A stretch of DNA of 64,000 nt from Porodaedalea pini. Lineage: Eukaryota > Basidiomycota > Agaricomycetes > Hymenochaetales > Hymenochaetaceae. Under the pieces are notes generated by a model. It saw only the letters and a list, made by a program, of their open reading frames with translations, made no database searches and had not been told where the DNA came from. Positions within the stretch are counted from its first letter, which is position 1, and every line of letters begins with the position of its first letter. Positions 1 through 9,863 of the stretch are shown here, in pieces. A program made the position numbers and the translations under genes. The stretch covers positions 186,001 to 250,000 of the forward strand of contig NBAY01000003.1 in NCBI GenBank assembly GCA_002794775.1, read 5' to 3'.

Positions 1-1435
1 CTTGTCAGGGGCTGACGACTTCAGTGAACAAGACCAATATCTTGAAAACCGCTATGGTGAGCCACCTCAATTTGATAGATATCCCGCATCTTACGTCCCT
101 CTAGCTCGTAAGAATGAGAGCGTTTTGTCCGAGCTAGACGCGCTGAAGGGCGAATTCCAGGCACTATCCCAGGAGGACCAAAACCTGACAGAAAAGCCGG
201 TATGTCTTTCTTTCCCACTCTTTCATCCATTAATGCTGACTGTATCGCCGAAGGCGCCTATAGTTGACGTAGAACTTCAAAATGCATCCATGAAAAAGGA
301 TAAGAAGAAGTTCGAAGAATATTTGGCGCACTGTGAAAATCGCAAAAGGCGCGTCCTCGACGCTATCAGTAAAGAAGAGAACGAGATTGCCATTGAAAGT
401 AAGTCCTGAACAGACTTTCTGCCGTTTATCAGGTGGAGTCTTATTTTGGGTGAACAAAAGCTACGAGCTTGCAAAGGTTGAGAGAAGAGCAGGAGCGCCT
501 CGCGGTTGTCGTCAGAGAACAAAACCTCACCCCGGAGGAAGTTGCCCACATGAACTCTGAGCAGGAGACTCTGTCACGAGCGCTCGAGGAGTTACGGAGG
601 AAGAACGCGGAGACCAGCAACAACATGCGCTCACTAGAAGTAGCGTTGGCGAAGCGAAGCGAGAATGTGGAGCAGGCGGTCGACGAGTACACGGACTTCC
701 TTGACCGACTAGGTCTCTTCCCGACTGCTCCACCTCCATTACCGCCGACAGACCTTCGTCTCGAGATTAACTTTGCATCATCAAATCCAAAGGAACTCGT
801 ACGGCGCAGCATGAATGGCAAAGGAGCAGATCTGAAGAATGATATCAAACCTGCCCTGGACGCTATTGCTGAACATTTGAGGCAAGAGCATCAACGGCTG
901 GAGAATGAGGTCATCACTGTCGAGCAAGAGCTTGATGAGGTGGGCGTCGAGACTGACAAGGTTGAAGAGGATATCTTCGAAACCGAACGGAAAACGGGGA
1001 CTATCCAGGACGAAGCTGAAGCTACTCGTGTGGTAGGCATCTTTTCTTTCTTATCACCTTTTCACCTCCTAACTGAAGGACTACCCATAGGCGACTCAAC
1101 AAGAAGCGATGGTGAGCAACGGCGAAGCCGTGCGTCTGCAAAAGGAACTTGCCCATGCACGAACGGTCGCTCTGGCGAATGGTGTTGGAGTGAAATCTCG
1201 GTTGCAAGCATTGCAGATCGCGTACGTGTACTGAATTGTATAAAACTCACGCAGGCTGATTCCTTCTTGTCGCCTACTTACTTTCGTTAGTTACCAGGAG
1301 CAGATCGAGCGCGTGGACAGGCTTAAAGAAGAGACCGTGCGGATGATCTTGAAAAACAGTAACGATATGGCTGCATTTCAGGAGGAGGTTTCGGGGCACC
1401 TCAACAATCTTCGACAGTTTGCGGAGGAAGATTGA
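1..1435 (+). CDS. ndc80: Kinetochore protein Ndc80/Hec1, 3' part (5' end outside window)
   Basis: Outer-kinetochore subunit of the Ndc80 complex, which couples chromosomes to microtubules. The window starts inside the gene. The first exon reads LSGADDFSEQDQYLE, resembling the end of the calponin-homology head, and continues into long heptad-rich coiled coil. The strongest family signal is the LTPEEVAHMNSEQETL stretch near 537-585, followed by PTDLRLEINFASSNP and a final helix ending in LRQFAEED before TGA at 1433-1435. Introns are visible at about 200-263, 400-460, 1030-1090 and 1220-1290. The microtubule-binding N-terminus is missing only because of the window edge. Confidence in family is high; individual splice sites are approximate. 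Confidence 0.85.
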
Positions 1436-2883
1436 TACCATGCAATTGGATACCGAGATTCTCTTCTGTTCCTCTTTGGTTCCGTGTGTGCAACTCTTTT
1501 CTTAGCATCTGTACTGTGTATACATATGACACTTGAGCACACCTTTTGCACTCATCAATATCTTTGTATGTTATTCTTATTTGTACTATCTGGTCTAGTA
1601 ATGCTGGCTTGTCAAGAACGGGTATGCATCCTGAGAGGGCGTAACAAAAAAAAAGTCTGGAATCTGGTGAGAATTCGAAAGTCCGGCAGACCTCGCGAAT
1701 TCCAGTTGGGCGGAAAGTCCGAGGCCCATGCGCGACGCGAGCTACCCGGCAGTGATAAGTGAACCAGTACCAAGGCATTCTTTCCGCAACCGAGGGTCGA
1801 GTCCCGATTCAAGATCCACTTGGTTCGGTAAAGCTGCCTTTGACACGTCCGCTTTGGGAAGTTACACGGCTTATACCCGTCCTTGTGCTCTCACTACCAT
1901 GAACTGTCCAAAATGCTCCGATTCAGCCAACTTGTACTAGTTTCTTGACAATTTCATCGAGTGCACAACAGGAATCAGTAACAGACCTGCACGTATGGTT
2001 TATCGGTGGAGCAGAAAATAGGGGTTGTCAAGAGCAGAGCGCCTACCAATGACCTGCTCTCACGAATTTAAGCGTGAGCTGTTTCCTCCAGGGCAGGAAA
2101 GCAGCCAAGCCCATGAACGTCAGCGTGCCGCAATTTTAAAATACACGCATAGCCTCGCGTCTCACGTACTGGTGCATCCTTGGATATCTGCGACATTTCC
2201 TTGGTTCGCTCGGGGATGGTCTGGGACCCATGGGTGTATGTTCTCTCCTAATCGAGCACGCGTGGAAGCCTTCGTACCTCTTCCGGGCAGGCTCCGAAGA
2301 CTTCCGTCAAAGGAGGTACGGTCACCTATAGCCGCCGCTTCTTGTCATCCACCAATCGAAGACTTAGGCGTATTCAAGCCAATGTCCGCGACTTTATCTA
2401 CTCTGGATGCAAGCAATATATTTATATTTCGCTACGGTATCTGGATAGCGTATGTGCTGTTCTTCGTGTGCGGAAGGGCCAGAGGTCTGACGCTTGTAGT
2501 TGGGATGTTTGTATCAGAGCTATGCTTTGGCCGGCTTGCACTGAAGGCTGACTTTCTCTGAAGGTCGCGCTATATGCGTTCTTTCTCGCGCCAGAGAGAC
2601 TTACTCGCCAGGTCGGATCCGGTTTCTTTAGGTACCGGGGCTTTGGGAGTGCTTTCCACTATGTTCTTTCTCTGGATAAGTGCGCCGTGGTAGACGAAGG
2701 CCGGAATCATCGCGTGGAGTGAAGTCTGGATCTTGAAACCTCAGCTCTCACGGAATAGAGGTATGTGTGAATGGATAAGGATGAAGCTCTTGCACTGGCT
2801 TTAAAGTCCGCAGAGCAACATCAAAGTCCCCTTGCGAACTGCCATCAGACCCACCTCCTACCAGAGCGAAGTCCCTCCACGAT
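1436..2883. other. Intergenic, no gene recognised
   Basis: About 1.45 kb between Ndc80 and the TmpA-like gene. The longest open frame (2025-2561, +) has no recognisable domain and erratic composition, so I do not call it a gene. It probably holds the Ndc80 3' UTR and the promoter of the next gene. Confidence 0.5.
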
Positions 2884-4932
2884 ATGCCCTCAATGACGGT
2901 CACGGAAGGCAATGCGCCTGCGTACAGCGATGCTGAACGAGGCCTCATCGACATCCACACGCCGCGCCCAGCCACTGCGGTCCCTGCTTTCACCTCGCAG
3001 GCGCCATCGTACCCAGTGGACGAAAAGAAGACTGAGCTCGCACCTGCCAACTTCTTCCCCCCACCAAAAGAGAAGAAGGAGGCACCTGCAGCCGCTGCAC
3101 TCGCGCCTGCTCGTCCCGCGACGAAGAAGAAGAAGGTCTCCAAGTGGATACTTTTCAAACTCTGGTTCAACACGTACAGGTCCGTCGAAGCTGCCGCCTT
3201 TATTTTATTTCATTTCACCTTTTATGCTTCTTTTCAATAGGAAATTCTTCACCTTCGTTGTCACTTTGAATGCGATTGGTATTGGTCTCGCTGCTTCCGG
3301 ACATTGGCCGTACGCTGTTCGCTACTCCGGTGCTATGCTTCTGGGGAACTTGTTGTTCGCCATCTTGATGCGTAACGAAGTCTTTGGTCGCATTCTCTAT
3401 TGGTTCGTCAACACATGTTTCGCGAAATGGACTCCACTTTGGTGGAGACTTGGCTGCACGTCTGTTCTCCAAGTGCGTAACTCCTTCCATGACACATCTG
3501 AAGTCCAGCTCTGACCTCCTTCGTAGCATCTCGGGGGAATCCACAGCGGATGCGCGCTCTCAGGGTTAGGTTGGCTCACTCTGAAGGTCGTTGACACCTT
3601 CCGCCAGCACGATGTCATGCACGATTCTATCTTGGCTATCGCTGTAGCTACGAACCTTGCAGTTGCTATTAGCGCTTTGAGTGCCTTCCCATGGGTTCGG
3701 AACACTCATCACAAGTAGGGTGTCACTCTCTTTCTCTCTTATGGGCAAAACTCACCTATATTTATTTACTAGCGTGTTCGAACGTCAGCATCGTTTCGTC
3801 GGTTGGGCCGGAATTGTCTTCACGTGCGTTTTTTTCTTCGGTGTATAGTTCGACTTCGTCTGAAGTTCAGTATCAGATGGGTCTTTACGATTCTCGGTGA
3901 CACGTACAACCCAGACACTCGTACGTGGAACCTCAGTGGCGTTCATGTTGCCCGCCAGCAAGACTTCTGGTTCATTGGTGGAATGACTGTTCTGTAAGTA
4001 GTTTATGAATCTAGCGTTTCCATGATATTTATGGCTCTCTGTAGTGTCCTTATCCCTTGGTTCTGCGTTCGCGAAGTACCCATAGACATCGAGCTCCCTT
4101 CCCCCAAGGTCGCCATCGTCCGTTTCAAGCGCGGCATGCAGCAGGGCTTGCTCGGTCGTATTTCTCGCTCCTGTATCATGGAGTATCACGCTTTCGGGAT
4201 CATCTCTGAGGGTACACACGCGAAATACCACTATATGATCTGCGGTGTCCAGGGCGACTTCACGCGGAGTCTTGTAAACGACCCTCCTGCGACTCTGTGG
4301 ACTCGAGAACTGAAGTTCGCAGGCGTCTCCAATACTTCGACGCTGTATAAGCGGGGGGTCCGAATTTGTACGGGGACGGGTATTGGTGCTGCGCTTTCCA
4401 CATGCATCCAGAGTCCCAACTGGTTCTTGATCTGGATTGGCAGCGACCAGGAGAAGACCTTTGGTCCAACCATTTCTGGACTGATTTACCGACACATGGA
4501 GCCCGAACGGTATGTAGAAGTCTCTCGCTGGAGTCGCAGAAGCATCTCAACGCTCTTCTTTCAGGTACCTTCTGTGGGATAGCAGGGCACGAGGGTATGT
4601 TAATCGGCGAATTGTCTCTTGTGGAACGTACTTTCTCATGCATCTCTTCTTAGCGGTCGCCCTGACTCGATGAAGATTCTCAAAGAGGTGTTTTACTCTT
4701 TCGGAGCAGAAGGTATGCAATTGCAATTGAATCCTCAGAAGCGACGAGCTTAACCATTAAATTCTAGTGGTTTTCATCACTTCGAATTACATTGGGAACG
4801 CCGAAATTATGGAGGGATGCAAAGAAGCTGGCATCCCCGCCTTCGGAACGCTTTGGGACTTCGTGCGTACTCTTCCTTTTAATAAATTCGATTTACAATT
4901 TGAACTCTGACATCGGCGAATCTTGCAGTGAA
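2884..4932 (+). CDS. TmpA-like integral membrane oxidoreductase (NRPS-like C-terminal membrane family)
   Basis: Predicted 513-residue membrane protein from ten coding segments: 2884-3179, 3241-3472, 3527-3714, 3773-3823, 3871-3993, 4045-4509, 4565-4594, 4654-4712, 4768-4862, then the stop codon alone at 4930-4932. All phases match. A Pro/Ala/Lys-rich cytosolic N-terminus (about 95 residues) is followed by hydrophobic helices (KFFTFVVTLNAIGIGLA; GGIHSGCALSGLGWL) and a C-terminal nucleotide-binding-like half (RISRSCIMEYHAFGIISEG; CTGTGIGAALS; NYIGNAEIMEG; ending FGTLWDF). This architecture matches Aspergillus TmpA, a membrane flavoprotein-like factor in sporulation signalling, and the membrane part of some NRPS-like enzymes. 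No adenylation domain is present upstream, so a stand-alone TmpA-type protein is favoured. The exact redox substrate is unknown. Confidence 0.7.
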
Positions 4933-5988
4933 CGAGATGGGCTTACTGGAAAGACGTTGGTATCTCGCAGTGTATCTCGCAGTGTATCAATCATTTTTAG
5001 AGGGGCAGGGCAATCGGTCGTTTATCATAACTCTCACGAAAACTCCCTATCACGTCAATGTCTTTATTGTCTCCTTTCATTACTTGTAATATGCTCTTCC
5101 CATACTGTGGCCGACGCCTTGACTATATGCATGACTATCAGCGTGTCGGCACCTTCACACTCTCATGAGACGGGTGGTCAGGATGGGGGGAGTCGGTCAC
5201 ACATTAGAATAGAAAATACCTCCGCGCGGCGCTTCGCGTGCGGAGGTCATTGTGAATGATGAATGCCTGATACGTTGGGGCTTGGCTGGCGGGAGCAATT
5301 TTGACGAAGGCTTCGGACGCATGTAGGGATGAGCCATTTGTTTACAGTTTAGTCTACCAACGAATTCACAAAGGATGGCAAATTTCCGGGTCTAACGCCA
5401 AATCCACGGTCGCATTGCTGTCCGAGGCCTTGGCTTTGGACTGGGAGTGCATGAAATAAGGTTGGGTAAAGAGGTCTGGACGCAGATCAAACAAAGATCA
5501 CGACATCGCTGGCGCGAGATGAATGTACGGTGATGCGACGTATTTCACACGACATCGATATACACAGATTAGAGAACAGACAGTGGTAGCAGGCAGAGGG
5601 GAGAGTCATTGGGCATGTCATGATGGATAGATAGGAAAACCAAGAAAATGTAGAGCGGGAGTCTGAGGAGCTGCCTGCAACAGCAGCGATACGATAAGGA
5701 AGGGAATGCACAGATATAGGGAGATAAAGACGAGCTTCGCATAGTAGCGCAAATAAAGGAAAAGTAAAGTAAAGAAAGAGGGAGGGGCAGGGGAGACCGC
5801 GAACGATAGACAGAGAGCAAGCGTCCTGCCTGTCCCGAGACAACACGAGGTGAACAGCACACAAATTTAGACAAGACGAAAGAGGCAGCAAGGGAAGGGG
5901 GACGCTGGTATCGCGTGGAGGGTGTAAGCGGGCAACGGGAATAAGGGGATAGGCGCAAGGTGCAAGCGATCAAGTGGGGAGGCTCGAA
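4933..5988. other. Intergenic / convergent 3' UTRs
   Basis: No gene recognised. The + strand is purine-rich from about 5590 to 5900, so the minus strand is pyrimidine-rich, as expected for a 3' UTR of the minus-strand nuclease. A short direct repeat (tatctcgcagtg, twice) lies near 4967-4990 and a GC-rich hairpin at 5219-5246. Confidence 0.5.
5219..5246. repeat. GC-rich inverted repeat (hairpin)
   Basis: Arms CCTCCGC and GCGGAGG pair perfectly, and the stem extends inward with CG/GC pairs around a small loop. It lies about 290 bp past the TmpA-like stop and could be an RNA 3'-end structure. Confidence 0.55.
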
Positions 5989-7694
5989 CTAGATGAAGCA
6001 ATATTCTTCGAGAATCTGGCCTGGCTTGCCCATCCATTGCCAGCGGCGTCCAGGGTAAATTGTTGTGTTCGGCTCTAGACGAATGCCCCGCTTCGCAAGC
6101 TCGGTTAGAATGCGGGCAATGTTTCGAGTGTCCTATGACCACGGAAGACAAAACATGCAAATCAGCATACACGGTTTCCACAGACTCAAATCGATAACGA
6201 GGGAATGCAGGAGTCAAACTGAAAATCTGGGAGAGTATACTCACGTCGATCCCGCTGTGTTGGCGCCCGATGAAGTCGGCAAGACTGAGCGCACGGAGCT
6301 GTTGCTCAATGTTCAGCGTCCGACGCCTAGGAGCTGGCATACCGGGCTGTGAAAGGAAGATACGGCAAAGGTCAATATGCATTCGACAAGCTGGGTAACA
6401 AGATTGATATAGAACGAGTGCATATGCACGGGACATCGAGTTTTTACTGGAGCACCGGTCGTATGGAGCGCGGCTCACCTTAGGAAAGGCGATCTTAGGT
6501 TGAGGCGCCCTTGATACGCCTCCTTCTTGCAGGGCAAGGTAGTACGTCAGGACCTTTCGCACGTCTAGAACGTCGCCCTTCAGCCAGTCCGGCATCTGCA
6601 TCTATCCTCCCAGGCAATCAGAGCTGAGATAAAGAACGAACCAGAATAAACTACCTTAGAGATAAAGCATTGCTTAACCACGAAATCACGTATGTCGAAC
6701 GGGCCGTCAGTGCACCTGAAAGATTGTGAGAAAATCCAGTCTCCAGCCTTTGCATCTAACATACCAAGTGAACCGCTCGAGCTTTTCGCCCGTTAACGCG
6801 TCAATCAACCCATTTCTCAAAAGAAATTCTCTAAAGGATTCTAGCACTTTGGAGAACTTTGGAGCACGGTCTACTTGCACCTGGAAATTACTTCAGGGCG
6901 AATGTTCACGCATACATGCTTAGAGAAACCATGCCTGGGTTATGCCAGTCAAGCTGGTGCAGAAGGCGGATAATTCAGGTCTCCAGGTAGGCTTCACGAA
7001 GCTGCGGAACTCGTCTACGATATTGGATTCATGTCTGACTTGGTATAATAGAACCACGCTGACGCACCTGCAACATAAAGCTCTTTCGCCCTCCCTTCCG
7101 AATCTTTATTACGCCAACGCAGCAGAAGCACGGGCCATTCCTGTTGTGGCGTCAACGAAGCGTTCGCATTCACAAATAACACAAAGACACTCACAATAAT
7201 CTCATTAGGCCAATTGAAATCAGTGCCTTCCTGACAGGTAGCTTCAACGTCTAAGACCAGGAACGCGTCATACGGCTGCTTCACGGGCCACGGCGACTCA
7301 GGTTTCTCTAATTTGGGAGCTACATCTAGCGTGCGTTCAACTAAGGCGGAAGGCGGCTCGGGACAGGAACTGGTCGCGCAACAATCGGAGAGACAATCAT
7401 GGCGCCGATGGAAGAGAGAAGGCTCGTGCGGACGGGAGGGGTATCTGCTGAAAGTGGAAGAGCCGAGGTATCGCGCGTCTCGGTTGTATCTTTTGTGGCA
7501 AGCTGATCAGCGGTGTCGAGGGCGGTGTCCTCCGATGATTTGAGGAGGAATTTCAGGATGCGGAAGAGGAAGAAGAGGAAGAGGAGAGACAGTACAGTAA
7601 AGGCGATTTCAGTCGAGGACTGGGGCACGAGGTGAACTTGAGGGATGCGGACACCAAGAACAAACGCAGACCGAATGTCGAGAGCCCTGTACAT
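5989..7694 (-). CDS. ERI-1-like 3'-5' exoribonuclease (DEDDh), possible N-terminal membrane anchor
   Basis: The catalytic part begins QPYDAFLVLDVEATCQEG (about 7283-7225), the Exo I motif with Asp-x-Glu, and continues through EFRSFVKPTWRPELSAFC, CTSLTG, VQVDRAPKF, NIEQQLRALSLADFIGRQ and HSGIDDTRNIARIL (Exo III His/Asp). It ends GQILEEYCFI with stop at 5989-5991. This order is typical of ERI-1/ERI1 family enzymes that trim small RNAs, histone mRNA or 5.8S rRNA. About six introns. Upstream, an open frame from 7694 encodes a strongly hydrophobic segment (IAFTVLSLLFLFFLF) and a Ser/Thr-rich linker, but it is one base out of frame with the catalytic exon near the CCC run at 7360-7362, with no GT-AG intron to bridge it. 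I treat it as the true N-terminus broken by a one-base deletion. If that is wrong, the start is unresolved. Confidence 0.75.
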
Positions 7695-7947
7695 GGCCTG
7701 CTTGACCTCTGACCTCCGCCAACGTCGGGCTCAAATCAGCCTCGATGAATGCGCGTTGTGCGACGCGACGAGGAGACAGAAACGGAGGCAGCGACCACAG
7801 TCCGTTTTGTCGTCAAAGAAGCCGCAAATGACTAGACCGAAGCGAGCGGCAATAAGCGTATGGTTACCAAATCCGGACTTCTAATAACTCAATTTTGACG
7901 TCGATCTGCTCTTAGTTTGCGCTCTCTCCCATACCACCCTGCTTGAC
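7695..7947. promoter_or_regulatory. Divergent promoter, nuclease / Cms1
   Basis: A 253-bp gap between head-to-head starts. No TATA-like element or factor site stands out; it must hold both 5' UTRs. Confidence 0.4.
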
Positions 7948-9111
7948 ATGAGCGCACAGCGCGGAGACGACTTGGACGATGACTACGCTTTAGATGACCT
8001 CGTCGCGGAGTCCGACGGAGAGGAGGTTGAAATAGCATCGTCTGTGGAAGATGAAGAGGATTTGCCTTCTGGGTCCGCAGCTGTACCCCAAGTATCAGCC
8101 GAGGACCCTATTAAGGCAAAGAAGCGTAAACGAAGAGAAAAGGAGAAGGAGAAGAAAGCCAAGGTGCATAGTCTTCCTTTTGGCCTTGTAACGCTTGTCT
8201 AGCTTATCCGATAAATTACTGCACAGAAGCGGCGTTTAGTAGAGGGACTTGCATCGAATGAGCCTTTGTCCATTGCGGCACAATCTCTAGCCCTACAAGC
8301 AGGATATCTAGCAAAGCTGCAAGCAAAGTCGTTTCCGATGTTATCTACTGTGGAACTAGATGATATCCGAATACCGGGTACAGTGACCCTAACATGTATA
8401 TGAACCGGTTCTGACGGCATACAGAGGATAATTTAGTTGATACATCAGCATGGACGGCTCCCCGGACTCTTGATCAGCTCCCAGATTTCATTGCTAAGAG
8501 TGAGCACGTTATCGCAGCTTACCATCTTTGCTTGTCAATGACACTACTTTCGAAAGTGGTTCCGACTCTGAAAACTCGTCTTGGTCAAAAGTCAAAGGAC
8601 AACGGTGCTCCGACCCTTCTCTTCATTGCCGGCGGAGCTCTGCGCGTAGCAGATGCCACCAGGATGCTCAAGACCAAGACATTACGCGGTGAGAAGGGTG
8701 GAGATGTTGCGAAGCTGTTTGCTCGACATTTCAAACTTGAGGAGCATGTGGCGTATCTCAAGCGCGCAAAAATCGGTTCTGGTATGTTTCTGTCTTAAGG
8801 AGATGTGCCTTGACTAACAACGTCATTCCCATAGCGGTGGGTACGCCGGGCGGATAGGGAAGTTATTGTGTGAGACAGGTACGTGTCAGACGAAGGCCAG
8901 TGCAATCGCGTTGACTGAAAATTGCGCCAAAGACGCGATATCACTCTCCGCCTTGACACATATCATGCTCGACGTGACGTTTAAGGATGTCAAGAAGCGG
9001 TCCATACTCGATATTCCAGAGACGAGAGACGAGGTCTTCAGGACTGTCCTTGGCGCAGAGTCGGTGCGGCAGGCCATCCAGCGGCACAAGATCCAAATTG
9101 TTCTGTTTTGA
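7948..9111 (+). CDS. cms1: Cms1/CMSS1-like ribosome-biogenesis protein (apparent frameshift)
   Basis: Nucleolar small-subunit processome-associated protein related to DEAD helicases but lacking a full helicase core. An acidic N-terminus with a Lys-rich stretch is followed by LLFIAGGALRVADATRML, LFARHFKLEEHVAYL, then the helicase-like VGTPGRIGKLL block and a C-terminal ALTHIMLDVTFKDVKKRSILDI. Exons are approximately 7948-8163, 8227-8377, 8425-8781 and 8835 onward, with a further likely intron at about 8879-8932. Bases 8500-8517 resemble a tiny intron but read through in frame. In the exon from 8835 the frame hits TAG at 8855, and one extra G in the GGGCGG stretch at 8848-8853 would restore the conserved motif. 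An alternative donor at 8786 would also restore frame but loses the GTP residues. Stop TGA at 9109-9111. Confidence 0.8.
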
Positions 9112-9229
9112 TGTGGACGCAGGCTTTCTGTCACAACGGATGTACTTTGATCTATATTGCGTCGATTTTGTGGAATTCTTCATTATCATATGTCTGTATG
9201 ACTTAAATGACGATTTGTAGTTGTAAAGC

Positions 9230-9718
9230 TCAGAAACCCTTCGGGTTCGTGCGTAATGTGAGCTACAACACAAAATGAACTTCAACAGATTTCACCTCCA
9301 AGCTCAAATAGTACGCACCCGAGTAAACTTTGGCACTTTGTGTATACCCTTCCGGTATCCTCGATCCCAAGCCGAGAAAACCGTGTATTTGTCGCGGGCG
9401 GGCATCTCGTGCTCCTTCGGCAGCTCAAGAGCTTTATCCTGCGATTTGCATATCAAGTTTCAATAATGATAGAGCTCATATAGAAAAACAGAGACCTCAC
9501 AAGTGCTGCACACTTAACTCCGCTAGCGCGAACGGTTTCGATGACTTCGTCGACCCGCTTTAACCGTTTCCGTTGGTTCGCCTTGCGCGTCACCGAGAGC
9601 TTCCATGGAGTCTTCCTGCAAGAGCGAGTCAGCACGTAGTAAAAAGAAAAAGGATAAAGATACAGTACCACAGAAGGCCGCTGAAGCTAACATGCGATGC
9701 TCGAAATGCCCCGAGCAT
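9230..9718 (-). CDS. mrpl31: Mitochondrial large-subunit ribosomal protein MRPL31 (mL60)
   Basis: Small basic protein of the fungal mitoribosome, assembled from short exons. Exon 1 starts at 9718 (MLGAFRASHV...GLLW) and splices at GT 9676-9675 to the exon starting KTPWKLSVTRKANQRKRLKR and VDEVIETVRASGVKCAAL. The next exon reads ELPKEHEMPARDKYTVFS and RGYRKGIHKVPKFTR, and the last is LTLRTNPKGF with stop at 9230-9232. The sequence of blocks (GLLWKTPW, RKRLK.VD.VIET, GYRKGIHKVPKFTR, LTLRTNPKGF) is diagnostic for MRPL31. It is about 105 residues, close to the yeast protein's size range. It converges on Cms1 (118 bp) and diverges from SF3A1 (145 bp). Confidence 0.88.
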
Positions 9719-9863
9719 CGTTGATGAGCGGGGAGAGTGTGTGTTGAATGCGTCGATCTTTGACGGAAAGGCAATAAATGGCTAACGTAAGCGACCTTAT
9801 TTCGTCTGTACAATTCACTCTTGCTGCCGGTAAACGTCTTGCTTTAGCCCGCCACTGCCTACC
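9719..9863. promoter_or_regulatory. Short divergent promoter, MRPL31 / SF3A1
   Basis: Only 145 bp separate the two ATGs, so both transcripts must start inside this gap. No conserved element recognised. Confidence 0.45.

Noticed and set aside
1735..1815. Possible tRNA, from a GGTCGAGTCCC-like T-loop
   Set aside because: No acceptor stem, D-arm or anticodon arm could be paired around it, and the T-loop lacks one expected base.
2025..2561. 178-codon open frame between Ndc80 and the TmpA-like gene
   Set aside because: No domain, no conserved-looking block and no splice structure; composition is that of random GC-rich DNA.
5487..5973. Overlapping Ser/Leu/Cys-rich minus-strand frames
   Set aside because: Three frames are open at once because the strand is pyrimidine-rich; no protein family fits.
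8500..8517. An apparent 18-nt GT...AG intron in Cms1
   Set aside because: It is far too short for a spliceosomal intron, and the segment reads through in frame.
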